DNA of 64,000 bases from Microbulbifer okhotskensis (GCF_023895975.1 NZ_JALBWM010000010.1:1-64000), one strand, 5' to 3'; shown: positions 18,173-28,444, counted from the stretch's first letter. Notes: a model not told the origin generated them from the letters alone. A program made the numbers and translations.

Positions 18173-19630
18173 CTAGTCTTGCTTGGGGAATTGCTTGTAG
18201 CGAACGCCAGCCATATCTTCCAGGCAGCGGACTACCTGACAGCTATAGCCGAACTCATTGTCGTACCAGCAGTAGAGCACGGCATTTTTACCGTCGACAA
18301 TAGTCGCAGTGGAATCGAATACGCAGGCACGGCGGGAGCCGACAAAATCGCTGGACACCACTTCCGGGGAATTGGTGTAGTCGATTTGCTGGCGCAGCGG
18401 CGAGTGTAGCGCCACGTCACGCATATATTCGTTCAGCTCTTCCTTGGTCGTCTCTTTACCCAGATTCAGGTTGAGGATCGCCATGGAAACATTGGGGGTC
18501 GGCACACGGATAGCGTTACCGGTTAACTTACCCTTCAATTCAGGCAAGGCCTTGGCCACCGCCTTAGCGGCACCGGTTTCGGTCAGGACCATATTCAGCG
18601 CTGCAGCGCGGCCGCGACGTTCACCGCTGTGATAGTTATCAATCAGGTTCTGATCATTGGTGTAGGCGTGCACTGTCTCCACATGGCCATGCTCAACGCC
18701 GTAACCATCCATCATCGCCTTCAAGACCGGTACGATAGCATTGGTGGTACAGGAAGCAGCGGACAACACCTTGTCTTCAGCCTTGATTTCACCGTTGTTG
18801 ATACCGTAAACGATATTCTTGATATCGCCCTTGCCCGGTGCAGTGAGGATCACCTTAGAGGCACCAGGGCTTTGCAGGTGCTGGCTGAGCCCCTCTTCAT
18901 CGCGCCACACACCCGTACTATCCACGATGATGGCATCGTTGATACCGTACTCGGTGTAGTCCACTTCTTGCGGGGAGTTGGCGTAGATAATCTTGATTTC
19001 GTTGCCATTGCAGATCAAGGAATTGGTCTCCTCATCCACACGGATAGTCCCCTGAAAGGCGCCGTGTACTGAGTCGCGACGCAGCAGAGAGGCGCGCTTC
19101 ACCAGATCGTTGGGCGCCTTGCCTTTGCGCAGTACGATAGCACGCAAGCGCAATACGTCACCGCTGCCAGCCTTGTCGACCAACAGGCGCGCAACCAAGC
19201 GGCCAATCCGGCCAAAACCGTAGATCACAACATCTTTGGACTGGGGTAGAGGCGTTCCCGCACCTTCCGCATCCGCCATTTCTTCGCGCACGAACTCATC
19301 AACAGAGATATCGCGCTCATCACGCATAAACTTGTTGGTCAAGGTTCCCAGGTCGACATGCACAGGACCCAGGTCCATCTTGCAGATGGCTTCCAGTACA
19401 GGGAAAGTTTCAAACTCGGAGAGTTCATTTTCCTCAACCTGGCGCACGAAACGATGCGCTTTCATAATGCTCAGAACTGAGCGATTGACCAGGTTGCGGC
19501 CGTACATATAAATACCGACGTTGCTCTCACGGTTGAGCTTTCCAATCATCGGGATCATGGATTCAGCCAGCGCTTCACGCTGTTTCCAGTCCTTGAAAAA
19601 ATCCGCGGGCTTCGGTCGCTTCTGAGTCAC
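18173..19630 (-). CDS. Long-form glyceraldehyde-3-phosphate dehydrogenase
   Basis: At 485 residues it is ~150 longer than classical GAPDH, because an N-terminal domain (residues 1-~125) precedes the NAD-binding loop VIYGFGRIGRLVARLL. The catalytic Cys lies in SAASCTTNAI (Cys294), followed by HAYTNDQNLIDNYH and the YDNEFGYSCQVVR ending. This type is known next to mfd in pseudomonads. I chose the GTG at 19630 because AGAGGTG lies seven bases upstream and the product then begins MTQKRPKP. The upstream frame to 19663 has no better signal. It may act in gluconeogenesis, but direction and cofactor preference are not visible. Confidence 0.93.
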   Translation of the reverse strand: MTQKRPKPADFFKDWKQREALAESMIPMIGKLNRESNVGIYMYGRNLVNRSVLSIMKAHRFVRQVEENELSEFETFPVLEAICKMDLGPVHVDLGTLTNKFMRDERDISVDEFVREEMADAEGAGTPLPQSKDVVIYGFGRIGRLVARLLVDKAGSGDVLRLRAIVLRKGKAPNDLVKRASLLRRDSVHGAFQGTIRVDEETNSLICNGNEIKIIYANSPQEVDYTEYGINDAIIVDSTGVWRDEEGLSQHLQSPGASKVILTAPGKGDIKNIVYGINNGEIKAEDKVLSAASCTTNAIVPVLKAMMDGYGVEHGHVETVHAYTNDQNLIDNYHSGERRGRAAALNMVLTETGAAKAVAKALPELKGKLTGNAIRVPTPNVSMAILNLNLGKETTKEELNEYMRDVALHSPLRQQIDYTNSPEVVSSDFVGSRRACVFDSTATIVDGKNAVLYCWYDNEFGYSCQVVRCLEDMAGVRYKQFPKQD

Positions 19631-19938
19631 TGTCAGACACCTCTGCATGTATTTGGTAGGCAAGGAAATGCGACCCCGAAACCACTCGGGATCGCACGGC
19701 TGCGCATTATCAGTATTCGCCCAATACTGCGCAACTGAGCAAAAAAAAGCCTAAAAAATGTAGTAAAACTACCTTTTAATTGCAGGCTCAGGCGGCAGTG
19801 CGCAATCCTCAAAAAAGCGTAGTTGTTCCCGCCCGGAAACACAGGGAGGGTTAACATTCCCTGCAGCCAAAACCGTTCGCGGCTACAATAGCCGTCCTCG
19901 ACCACACCTCGAACGAAAGCGCGGATTTATAAGGAAAG

Positions 19939-22900
19939 ATGACAGAAATACAGCCCCTGACCCCTCAGAAGTTTCGCTCCTCCAGTGACCGACAATTTTG
20001 GGGGCAGCTGCATGGCGCAGCTGCCGCGCTGGCCATCCTCAGCGCAGCGCACAACAACAAAGCGCCCACCCTGTTAATCACAAGGGACAGTCTCGAAGCG
20101 CACCGTTTAGAGGTGCAGTTGAAATTTTTTAACAAAGCACGGAGAGATAAGGAGGGAAACGGCGAGCTTGAAATCTTCCATTTCCCCGACTGGGAAATCC
20201 TTCCCTACGACACCTTCTCCCCCCACCAGGACATTATCTCGGACCGCCTGGCGACCCTCTACCAACTCCCACAAATGGGACCGGGGATCGTTATTATCCC
20301 AGTCAGCACACTGATGCACCGATTGCCCCCCTGCAGTTACATCACCGGCAACGCCCTGATACTGGAAGAGGGACAGCAGTTTGACATCAATATCCAGCGG
20401 CGACTGCTGGAACAGGCCGGCTACCACTGTGTCGATACCGTCTACGAGCACGGCGAATTTGCCGTGCGCGGCTCATTGATGGACATATTCCCCATGGGCA
20501 GCCCCCTGCCCTACCGTATTGACCTGTTCGATGATGAGATTGAATCCCTGCGCACTTTCGACCCGGAAACCCAGCGCACCATAGAAACGGTCAAAACCAT
20601 TCAACTGTTACCCGCACGGGAATTTCCCCTGCACAAGGCAGCCCTCTCGGGATTCCTGCAAAACTGGCACGGGGAGTTCAACAGTGATCCCAGCCAGGTA
20701 ACCATCTACCAGGACATCTGTGCAGGAATCGCCCCCGCCGGTATTGAATATTACCTCCCGTTATTTTTTGATGGCAATTGCTCAAGCCTGTTCGACTACC
20801 TACCTGAAGGTAGCCAGGCTTTCCTGCAAGGTGATATACAACAGCCCCTGGAAAACTTCTGGCGTGAAGTCGGCAACCGCTACGAAAGCCGCTGTGGAGA
20901 CCTGTCCCGACCGATCCTGCCGCCCCGCCAGATACTGCTGGAAGTCAACGAATTCAATGCGGCCCTGAAATCGCTGCCACGCGCAGTCTATTCCACCGAA
21001 AAACTCCCCGAGGCCCAGGGCAACTTCAATTTCGCCACTGCCGTTCCGCCCTCACTGCCGGTTGACGGCAAGGCCGAGCAACCACTGGCGGCCCTGGAGA
21101 ACTATTTAATCGAATATTCCGGGCGGGTACTCTTCTGCGCGGAGAGCAGCGGGCGGCGCGAGGCCCTGCTCGAACTACTGAAAGGCATACGCCTCACCCC
21201 GCCCACGTTCCACAGCTGGCAGGACTTCCTCGACGCAGAGGACACCATTGGCATCACAGTAGCCCCCATTGACCAGGGACTGGTCCTCAATGATCCGCAG
21301 ATCAATCTGATTGCCGAGCCACAGCTATTTGGGGAGCGCGTACTACAGCAGCGGCGACGCAAGAAAGCCAAGGATGAAGCGGATAACACCGTTAAAAACC
21401 TGGCCGAACTGCGTATCGGCACACCCGTGGTACATATTGATCACGGTGTAGGTCGCTACCGCGGCCTACAGCACTTGGAAATTGATGGGCAACCGGCAGA
21501 ATTCCTGACCCTTGAGTATGCGGATGAAGCCAAGCTCTACGTGCCCGTTGCCAGTCTGCACTTGATCAGCCGCTACTCTGGCGCTGACGAGGCCATCGCC
21601 CCCCTACACAAGATGGGCAGCGAGCAGTGGCAAAAAGCCAAACGCAAAGCCGCAGAAAAAGTGCGCGATGCCGCCGCAGAGCTTTTGGACATCTACGCCC
21701 GCCGCGAAGCTCGTGTCGGTCACGCCTTCACCAATCCGCAACTGGCCTACCGCGAATTCTCTGCAGGCTTCCCCTTCGAAGAAACCCCAGATCAACAGCA
21801 GACTATTGAGGCTGTTCTGGGCGATATGCTCTCAGACAAACCCATGGACCGACTGGTGTGCGGCGATGTGGGCTTTGGCAAGACAGAAGTGGCCATGCGC
21901 GCGGCCTTTGTCTCCGCCCATGCCGGCAGACAGGTTGCCATGCTGGTGCCCACAACCCTACTCGCACAACAACACTTTCAGTCATTCCAAGACCGCTTCG
22001 CTGACTGGCCAATCAATATTGAGGTCATCTCCCGCTTCCGCTCCAACAAAGAGGTGGACAACGTTAAAACCAAGGTCGCCAGCGGCACGGTGGATATTCT
22101 GATCGGCACCCACAAGCTGCTGCAAAGCGACCTGGATTTTAAAAACCTGGGCCTACTGATCATCGACGAGGAACATCGCTTTGGGGTTCGCCAGAAAGAA
22201 CGACTCAAGAGCCTGCGCTCCGAAGTGGATATCCTAAACCTTACCGCCACACCGATTCCGCGCACACTGAATATGGCAATGGCCGGAATCCGCGATCTCT
22301 CGGTAATAGCAACCCCACCCGCACGGCGACTCTCCGTCAAAACATTTGTGCGCGAGCGCGATGATGCCCTGGTGAAAGAGGCGATACTTCGGGAAATTCT
22401 CCGCGGAGGTCAGGTGTACTTCCTGCACAATGAGGTCAAGAGCATCGAACGTATCGCCCGCGAGCTGCAGGAAATGATCCCCGAAGCCCGTATCGGTATC
22501 GGTCATGGCCAGATGCGCGAGCGAGAACTGGAACAGGTCATGAGCGACTTCTACCACAAGCGCTTCAATGTCCTGATATGCACCACCATTATCGAAACCG
22601 GTATTGATGTACCCACAGCCAATACCATCCTGATCGAGCGCGCCGACAAGTTTGGCCTCGCGCAACTACACCAGCTGCGCGGTCGCGTAGGGCGCTCTCA
22701 CCATCAGGCTTACGCCTACCTGCTGACCCCCAACAAACGCTCCATGACCGGCGACGCGGTTAAACGCCTGGAAGCAATTAGTGAAGCCCAGGACCTCGGT
22801 GCGGGTTTCACCCTGGCCACCCACGACTTGGAAATCCGCGGGGCGGGCGAGCTGCTCGGAGAGGAGCAAAGCGGGCAAATCCAGAGTGTCGGTTTCAACT

Positions 22901-23418
22901 TGTATATGGAGATGCTCGATAAAGCGGTAAAAGCAATTCGCGAGGGCCGCACCCCAAATATCGATGAACCGCTCGAGTCTTCTGCCGTCGATGTAAACTT
23001 AAGGGTGGCCGCTCTGATCCCCGAGGACTACCTGCCCGATGTGCATGGCCGCCTAATGATGTACAAGCGCATCGCCAACGCTACCGATCGACAGCAACTC
23101 AAGGAGCTTCAAGTTGAAATGATTGATCGCTTTGGCCTGCTACCGGAACCCGTGAAACATCTGTTCCGCACCACTGAGATCAAGCTGAAGGCCGAAAGCT
23201 TGGGCATCCGTAAGCTGGAGGCCTCCACGACACGGGCACGTATCGAGTTTGCGGAAAATACCCGAGTAGATCCATTCACCCTGGTCAAGATGGTGCAGAC
23301 CCAGCCGGGGCACTTTCAGCTGGCCGGCGCCAACCAGCTCAATTTCAGTCTCGACGAGGAGGGTACAGAGCATAAGCTGCGGGAGATCAACGAAGTATTG
23401 GAAAAGCTTGCGCAGTGA
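19939..23418 (+). CDS. mfd: Transcription-repair coupling factor
   Basis: This 1159-residue ATP-dependent translocase removes RNA polymerase stalled at DNA damage and recruits UvrA. The N-terminal UvrB-homology region comes first, then the RNA polymerase-interacting domain around GTPVVHIDHGVGRYRGLQHL. The RecG-like motor follows with Walker A CGDVGFGKTEVAMRAAF, the DEEH box (LLIIDEEHRFGVRQKERLK) and LTATPIPRTLNMA. The QLRGRVGRSHHQAYAYLLTP motif is followed by the C-terminal TRCF domain. Length is as expected. It is divergent from the GAPDH gene, with a ~300-base shared promoter region. Confidence 0.98.
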   Translation: MTEIQPLTPQKFRSSSDRQFWGQLHGAAAALAILSAAHNNKAPTLLITRDSLEAHRLEVQLKFFNKARRDKEGNGELEIFHFPDWEILPYDTFSPHQDIISDRLATLYQLPQMGPGIVIIPVSTLMHRLPPCSYITGNALILEEGQQFDINIQRRLLEQAGYHCVDTVYEHGEFAVRGSLMDIFPMGSPLPYRIDLFDDEIESLRTFDPETQRTIETVKTIQLLPAREFPLHKAALSGFLQNWHGEFNSDPSQVTIYQDICAGIAPAGIEYYLPLFFDGNCSSLFDYLPEGSQAFLQGDIQQPLENFWREVGNRYESRCGDLSRPILPPRQILLEVNEFNAALKSLPRAVYSTEKLPEAQGNFNFATAVPPSLPVDGKAEQPLAALENYLIEYSGRVLFCAESSGRREALLELLKGIRLTPPTFHSWQDFLDAEDTIGITVAPIDQGLVLNDPQINLIAEPQLFGERVLQQRRRKKAKDEADNTVKNLAELRIGTPVVHIDHGVGRYRGLQHLEIDGQPAEFLTLEYADEAKLYVPVASLHLISRYSGADEAIAPLHKMGSEQWQKAKRKAAEKVRDAAAELLDIYARREARVGHAFTNPQLAYREFSAGFPFEETPDQQQTIEAVLGDMLSDKPMDRLVCGDVGFGKTEVAMRAAFVSAHAGRQVAMLVPTTLLAQQHFQSFQDRFADWPINIEVISRFRSNKEVDNVKTKVASGTVDILIGTHKLLQSDLDFKNLGLLIIDEEHRFGVRQKERLKSLRSEVDILNLTATPIPRTLNMAMAGIRDLSVIATPPARRLSVKTFVRERDDALVKEAILREILRGGQVYFLHNEVKSIERIARELQEMIPEARIGIGHGQMRERELEQVMSDFYHKRFNVLICTTIIETGIDVPTANTILIERADKFGLAQLHQLRGRVGRSHHQAYAYLLTPNKRSMTGDAVKRLEAISEAQDLGAGFTLATHDLEIRGAGELLGEEQSGQIQSVGFNLYMEMLDKAVKAIREGRTPNIDEPLESSAVDVNLRVAALIPEDYLPDVHGRLMMYKRIANATDRQQLKELQVEMIDRFGLLPEPVKHLFRTTEIKLKAESLGIRKLEASTTRARIEFAENTRVDPFTLVKMVQTQPGHFQLAGANQLNFSLDEEGTEHKLREINEVLEKLAQ

Positions 23419-23541
23419 TACCATCCGAAAAACACCAAAGGGGTTGCGACGGGAAACCTTTCGGTCACACCCCCACCGATGTAGCAATAACCAGCAAATT
23501 ACACTTCAGCACCCCAAAAGAATTATTTAAGTGGTAACCCC

Positions 23542-24522
23542 ATGAAAAGGATAATTAGCCTCTGCTCAACACTGGCGCTCACACTGGCGGCCTCCAGTGC
23601 CCAGGCCGTCAACTACGCGGGGAATACTTTCGAAATAGAGATGATCGTATTCGAGCGACCCCAGGGTATGGAAAGAACCGCAGAGACCTGGCCTGCAGCT
23701 CCCCGCCTGCAATACCCATCGAAATGGGTCGACTTTGCAACCTTACAGGCATCCCCGCCACCCCCCTCTACAGAGGAAGCCTTATCTCTGGTCGAATTGA
23801 CCTCAACTTCAGAGCCAACTGAGTCACTGCAAGAAGCGCAAAATGGTTTTGAGCTTGCCGTAGAGGCTACACCAACAGCCCCGAAACTGCTGCTATCACC
23901 TACTGCCTCGATTCTCGGCAATAAGGCAGCTGCGATTTCCCGCGCAGGGGATAGAGTCCTCTTCCACAAAGCTTGGCGCCAGGTGCTGAAAAGCAAAAAA
24001 AACTCCCCAGCCATCCTTATTAACGGCGGCAGCCAGTTGAGTGGACATAGCCAGCTGGAGGGGTACATTACTCTCAGTGTCTCGCGGTACCTACATATCA
24101 GTACCAATTTGTGGCTGAGCGATTTTAATACCCCAACAGGCGAGCAAGGCATACTACTTCCGCAGCGCCCCCACAATAAGACCGAAAAACATCTTCAGGT
24201 TTCAACCAATAGCAAGAGCGCCATTGACACAACCCATACGCAAAATGCTGGCTTTGAGCTTGGAGACCAACAAAACGGGATGGGCACCTATGAACCCTTC
24301 ACCCTTAGCGAGCCATCGCTCGTAAAAGAGGAACCTTTATATGTCGCTCGCGTTTCAAGACTTCAGCACGATCGACGCTTGCGCAGTGGGCAACTCCATT
24401 ATATTGACCACCCAGAGTTTGGCATTCTTATTGAGATACGAACTGTCGCCAAGCCCAAAAAAGAAAACAAACTTAAAATCGACACACCTGAAAGCAACAC
24501 AGAAGCAAGCAGCAGCCATTAA
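23542..24522 (+). CDS. CsiV family protein (peptidoglycan-binding type)
   Basis: A 326-residue exported protein with a signal peptide (about residues 1-22, ending in SSAQA). The mature start NYAGNTFEIEMIVFERP is the family hallmark. A variable low-complexity middle follows (residues ~70-125), then the conserved W-x-Q segment FHKAWRQVLKSKK and ISVSRYLHI-like strand (LSVSRYLHISTNLWLSDF). The C-terminal RRLRSGQLHYIDHPEFGILIEI closes the domain. In other bacteria CsiV works with chromosome-segregation/stress factors at the cell envelope. Here its position after mfd matches the Pseudomonas order. Confidence 0.85.
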   Translation: MKRIISLCSTLALTLAASSAQAVNYAGNTFEIEMIVFERPQGMERTAETWPAAPRLQYPSKWVDFATLQASPPPPSTEEALSLVELTSTSEPTESLQEAQNGFELAVEATPTAPKLLLSPTASILGNKAAAISRAGDRVLFHKAWRQVLKSKKNSPAILINGGSQLSGHSQLEGYITLSVSRYLHISTNLWLSDFNTPTGEQGILLPQRPHNKTEKHLQVSTNSKSAIDTTHTQNAGFELGDQQNGMGTYEPFTLSEPSLVKEEPLYVARVSRLQHDRRLRSGQLHYIDHPEFGILIEIRTVAKPKKENKLKIDTPESNTEASSSH

Positions 24523-24549
24523 CAGCCATTTATTTTAAATGATTTTAAT

Positions 24550-24588
24550 TTAATAAGGCGCCCAAAAACTTTTCCGGCGCCTTATTAA
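24550..24588 (+). terminator. Hairpin terminator after csiV
   Basis: A perfect 13-base stem, TTAATAAGGCGCC/GGCGCCTTATTAA, with a 13-base loop lies 28 bases past the csiV stop. The GC core with AT arms is terminator-like. There is no long T run. Confidence 0.6.
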
Positions 24589-24929
24589 GGTCACCCCAAA
24601 AACCAACAAACCCCAACAAATAACCCACCTTAATCAAACAAGATGAAACTGCACACCTAATTAAATTAATTTGTGACCACCCCTCAAATACACAAGTAAA
24701 TACCGTCAAAAAATCACGCACTAACAGACAGAAATAACCAAGCAAAAATATGGAGGGCGGCAACACTCCCGCAAGGCGATAGAATAAAAATAGACACATT
24801 ATTTAAAGGGCTTTATTTTCCAATAAAAACGAACAACCCAATAATAAAAACAAGAAAATAAAACAATAACTGTGGCCAGGTTCAGCACCCATTTCAGGAC
24901 CTTCAGAACAAGCAAATCCAGAAACAAAA

Positions 24930-24951
24930 AAGCGGATCGGGTGATCCGCTT
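24930..24951 (-). terminator. Rho-independent terminator after the cold-shock gene
   Basis: On the minus strand AAGCGGATC/GATCCGCTT forms a 9-base stem with a four-base loop, followed by TTTTTG. It is ~85 bases past the cold-shock stop. Confidence 0.85.
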
Positions 24952-25034
24952 CTCAGAGGCGCTGGCAGGGCTGACGCCAACAACGCCGCACAACCCTACA
25001 CTGACAACAGTTCTTTCAACGAGTAATCCGCAAA

Positions 25035-25250
25035 TCACTCACAGGGAACAACATCTTCCGCCAGCAGTCCTTTGTCACCTTGTTGCATTTCGAATTCCAC
25101 CGCCTGCCCCTCATTAAGGGTTTTATAGCCCTCGCCTCGAATGCTGCGATAGTGAACGAAAATGTCTTCAGTTCCTTCTCCACAGGTGATGAAGCCATAA
25201 CCCCGTGCGTTATTAAACCACTTCACTGTACCTGTAACGCGATCACTCAT
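25035..25250 (-). CDS. Cold-shock domain protein
   Basis: A 71-residue single cold-shock domain, a small nucleic-acid-binding protein. The start [17 protein letters not shown] contains RNP1-like RGYGFI, and DIFVHY is RNP2. The ending [26 protein letters not shown] is normal for the family, with a terminal Cys-Glu. A ~300-base region upstream is gene-free, which fits a long structured 5' leader as in other csp genes, but I do not see a defined element. Confidence 0.95.
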   Translation of the reverse strand: MSDRVTGTVKWFNNARGYGFITCGEGTEDIFVHYRSIRGEGYKTLNEGQAVEFEMQQGDKGLLAEDVVPCE

Positions 25251-25549
25251 TGAGAAAACCTCATTATTGTTATTGCGCCTACCTCTATTACCTCACTGCT
25301 CAATTCGGCAAGAGGGGCAAACGCCACCCCATTGTTAACAAACTGCTCCATGCAGAATGCTATCTTGCTTAATCCTAAGGGTGAATACCCAAAGGACGTA
25401 ACCTGATTCTTAGATAAAACAGCGCCAGTGTCTAGTTTTCTATGTGAAATAAATACTACGTTTTTCCCAATATGCGTGATTAACCGTCAAAATCTTAAAA
25501 AGCGCTCAACTAGAAACTAATCATTTGTACCTTATTGCACTCCCATCCA
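25251..25549. other. Gap between the MscS and csp genes
   Basis: Near-300-base stretch without a gene. It lies upstream of the cold-shock gene and downstream of the MscS-type channel gene, so it should hold the csp promoter and leader. I see no unambiguous motif. Confidence 0.35.
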
Positions 25550-26656
25550 TCAACTGTCTAACGCGGCCTCTCGCGCTATTGAAGGGATATCGGCAATATG
25601 TAATGTCGAAGTCGGGAACGCACAGGATGCTCCATATCCTTCGACTATGTTTAAAATCATTAGCAGAACATCCTGCTTTACTTCGTGATAACGCACCCAA
25701 TCGGTAGTGCGAGTAAATGTATACACAAAGAAATCCAAAGATGAGGAAGCAAAACTATTAAAGTTAACTATTAACGTACGATTAGAATCAATTTCTGGGT
25801 GTTCCTGTAACATTTTTTTAACATCCGCCACTATTGGTGCCATTAAGTGCGCATCCTCATAACGAATACCAATCGTTTCGAAAATTCTTCGATTTAACAT
25901 ACGGGAAGGATTTTCTACTGCTATTTGGGTAAAGATCCCATTGGGCACATACACGGGCCGCATATCGAAGGTCCGAATCCTGGTGAGCCTCCAGCCAATA
26001 TCCTCCACAGTGCCTTCAATTTCCTTATCCGGAGAGCGAATCCAGTCGCCGACAGCGAACGGCCGATCTAAATAAATCATCAGGCCACCAAAAAAATTCG
26101 CCAGCAGGTCTTTTGCCGCAAACCCCACGGCCAAACCACCAATACCGCCAAATGCCAAAACGCCGCTGACGCTATAACCAAGGAATTGCATAACCACAAT
26201 GCCAGCAGTGATCACAATTGAGGCTCTAACCAGCTTGCCGATAGCCCGCACCGTAGTGGCATCCATTGGTTTGCCCATATAGCGCGGGTCACACAAATTA
26301 TGCTCCACACTGTGGGAGAAGCGCCAGGCAAACCAGGCCATAATCAGGATGAGGCCAATCTCCCGAGCGGGCACGGCCAACATAAATATCTCGGCGCCGG
26401 TTGCATCCCCAGCTCGCTGCGCCGCTACGCTCAACCCCAGCAGCCATATCAGCACCTGCCCCGGTGGAAAGAGCGCGCCCACCAGAGCATCATCCCAAGG
26501 ATTTATGGTTTTTTCTGCGCGAATAGCCAGGCGGTGCACAAACCGGCCAAAAGACCAGGCTGCCAAACCCGATGCCAGTACGATCAGGAAAACAGAAACT
26601 ACCCAAACCCGGTTTTCACCCAGCCAGGACATCAATACGCTCTCTACGGATCCCAC
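25550..26656 (-). CDS. MscS family mechanosensitive channel
   Basis: A 368-residue membrane protein with four N-terminal hydrophobic segments and the pore-lining third-helix motif GVLAFGGIGGLAVGFAAKDL, followed by NFFGGLMIYLDRPFAVGDWI, the hallmark of MscS. The cytosolic beta-domain and C-terminal alpha/beta part end at residue 368. It opens under membrane tension to release ions during hypo-osmotic shock. The start is a GTG at 26656, supported by GGAGG seven bases upstream. Confidence 0.95.
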   Translation of the reverse strand: MGSVESVLMSWLGENRVWVVSVFLIVLASGLAAWSFGRFVHRLAIRAEKTINPWDDALVGALFPPGQVLIWLLGLSVAAQRAGDATGAEIFMLAVPAREIGLILIMAWFAWRFSHSVEHNLCDPRYMGKPMDATTVRAIGKLVRASIVITAGIVVMQFLGYSVSGVLAFGGIGGLAVGFAAKDLLANFFGGLMIYLDRPFAVGDWIRSPDKEIEGTVEDIGWRLTRIRTFDMRPVYVPNGIFTQIAVENPSRMLNRRIFETIGIRYEDAHLMAPIVADVKKMLQEHPEIDSNRTLIVNFNSFASSSLDFFVYTFTRTTDWVRYHEVKQDVLLMILNIVEGYGASCAFPTSTLHIADIPSIAREAALDS

Positions 26657-26746
26657 TTTAATTCCTCCGCTTTAACCAACAGTCGGCGATTCCGCTGTGA
26701 ACCTCCTGCCGGACAGGAAGCACAAACGGATTACAACGCAATTTAC

Positions 26747-27763
26747 TCAGTGCATTATGCCGGCCAACCAGTCTCGGGTTCTTTGCCAGCGCGCACTCTT
26801 TTCAAGCTCACCCCAGGACGGTATCACAGGCCGCCCCCTCATAGCCGCCAAGCGGTGCCTGGATTCGGGCTTGACTACGAACCGATCCAGCGCCGCCAGG
26901 GATTCCAAAGCACCTATACGGTTGTTACACACTATCCCCATATCGCAGCCCGCTTCCAGGGCCGCCCGAATTCTCTCACCATAGCCACCTGCAGCACCAG
27001 CACCCTCCATTGACAGATCATCACTAAAGATCACACCCTCAAAACGAAGCCGCCCACGTAAAATATCCTGCAACCAATAACGTGAAAAACCGACTGGCTG
27101 ACAATCTATATTCACAAAACGGATATGTGCCGGCATCACTGCACTCAGATCCTGGGTTGCGATGCAGTCGATAAACGGTACCGCATCTGTCTCCATGACC
27201 TGCTCCAAAGAGCGACTGTCTTCGGGCAACTCGATATGACTGTCTTCGAACACATGGCCGTGACCTGGGAAGTGCTTACCGGTAGTGGCCATACCCGCTT
27301 CTTGCATACCCTGTATAAATGGGCGCGCCAAAGCCGACAAGCGCGCAGGATTGGAACAGAAACTCCGATCGCCGATTACTCGACTGCCGCTGTCGTCAGC
27401 ATCCAGTACCGGAGCAAAGCTAAAGTCCACACCAACGGCGAGAAGCTCCGCCGCTAACAACCAACCCACATCTTGCAGCTGCTGCTGATCCGCCACAGCA
27501 CACAGAGCCTGCATGGAGGGAATACGCGTAAATTGATCACGAAACCGCTGGACCCTGCCACCCTCTTGATCCACCGCCAACAAAATCTCCGGGCGCACCG
27601 CGCGAACAGCCCCTACCAATTCAGTTAACTGCCGGCGGTCCCGGTAGTTGCGTGCAAAGAAGATGAGCCCACCCACCATTGGATGGGTTAGCAACACACA
27701 ATCTTCATCGGTGAGTTCAAGCCCTTCGATATCCACCATTACCGGTCCGACGGGTAAAGACAT
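26747..27763 (-). CDS. nagZ: Beta-N-acetylhexosaminidase
   Basis: A 338-residue cytoplasmic GH3 enzyme that removes N-acetylglucosamine from recycled anhydromuropeptides. The start is taken at the ATG at 27763 because AAGGA lies six bases upstream and the product then begins MSLPVGPVMVDIEG, like other NagZ proteins. A longer frame reaches 27796. The signatures are the GLIFFARNYRDR block, AVDQEGGRVQRFRD, the catalytic-loop GKHFPGHG, and VIFSDDLSMEGAG containing the nucleophile Asp. It lies 39 bases after psrA on the same strand, likely the same operon. In bacteria that carry an AmpR system NagZ products affect beta-lactamase induction; none is visible here. Confidence 0.95.
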   Translation of the reverse strand: MSLPVGPVMVDIEGLELTDEDCVLLTHPMVGGLIFFARNYRDRRQLTELVGAVRAVRPEILLAVDQEGGRVQRFRDQFTRIPSMQALCAVADQQQLQDVGWLLAAELLAVGVDFSFAPVLDADDSGSRVIGDRSFCSNPARLSALARPFIQGMQEAGMATTGKHFPGHGHVFEDSHIELPEDSRSLEQVMETDAVPFIDCIATQDLSAVMPAHIRFVNIDCQPVGFSRYWLQDILRGRLRFEGVIFSDDLSMEGAGAAGGYGERIRAALEAGCDMGIVCNNRIGALESLAALDRFVVKPESRHRLAAMRGRPVIPSWGELEKSARWQRTRDWLAGIMH

Positions 27764-27802
27764 ATAAAGTTCCTTGTCGCTTTTCTCAGCGTTCAATTGG
27801 GC

Positions 27803-28435
27803 TTAGTGACTATCGACCTTAAGCATGGCTGAAGCAGCGGGCACCAACCGCTCCAGTGTTTCCGGTAGACTGCTGCGTGTGCCGAAGTCCTCACGCAGGA
27901 TAGCTTCAATGGCATCGTGACTCGACAGCGTGAAAATCGTGGCGCCGAGCATAAAATAGAGGCGCCAATAAAATGTTTCCGGGTCCAACCCCGGCAGCGC
28001 CTCAGCTAACAGCCCGGCAAAGCGACGATAGGTATCGCCATAGCGCGATACAATAAACCGCCGCAGATGCCCCTGAAACTGGGTGTAAGCGAGACCCAAT
28101 AGACGCATAAATCTCTGCGGATCTTTCCCCTCCAAGCCCAAGCTACCCAATCCAACTCGATACAAGCACTCAATAAGCTCCTGCACCCCCAGCGGTACCC
28201 CCTCGGCAATACGGCGGTTCAACTCCTCTTCAAGCGCACGGGTAAAAGGCGTCAAAAAACGCTCGAATACAGCCTGAATCAACTCCTTCTTTGAGCCGAA
28301 GTGGTAGTTAACGGCGGCCAGGTTCACCCCCGCAGTACTGGTAATCGTCCTCAGGGAAGTCTCAGTAAATCCGCGCTCAGCAAACAGCACCTCTGCTGCA
28401 TCCAGTATCCGGCTGACCGTATCCGTCTGGCTCAT
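27803..28435 (-). CDS. psrA: TetR family regulator, PsrA-like
   Basis: A 210-residue repressor-type protein. The HTH region ILDAAEVLFAERGFTETSLR and AGVNLAAVNYHFGSKKELIQA is nearly the PsrA sequence I recall from Pseudomonas. The MRLLGLAYTQFQGHLRRFI block is also shared. PsrA senses long-chain fatty acids and controls beta-oxidation and stationary-phase genes in Pseudomonas. The start is ATG 28435 (MSQTDTVS), with a TTG alternative three codons upstream. It is followed by nagZ. A palindromic operator candidate lies upstream. Confidence 0.85.
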   Translation of the reverse strand: MSQTDTVSRILDAAEVLFAERGFTETSLRTITSTAGVNLAAVNYHFGSKKELIQAVFERFLTPFTRALEEELNRRIAEGVPLGVQELIECLYRVGLGSLGLEGKDPQRFMRLLGLAYTQFQGHLRRFIVSRYGDTYRRFAGLLAEALPGLDPETFYWRLYFMLGATIFTLSSHDAIEAILREDFGTRSSLPETLERLVPAASAMLKVDSH

Positions 28436-28444
28436 AAGCCTCAA

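Larger units (their letters stand above)
24523..25034. other. Intergenic region between csiV and the cold-shock gene
   Basis: This ~510-base stretch is strongly AT-rich. It holds two hairpin terminators (24550-24588 and 24930-24951) facing each other. Open frames in it are Phe/Leu-rich accidents of composition, not genes. Confidence 0.5.

Noticed and set aside
24545..25038. Two hydrophobic frames between csiV and the cold-shock gene
   Set aside because: They arise from AT-rich DNA and cover two terminators.
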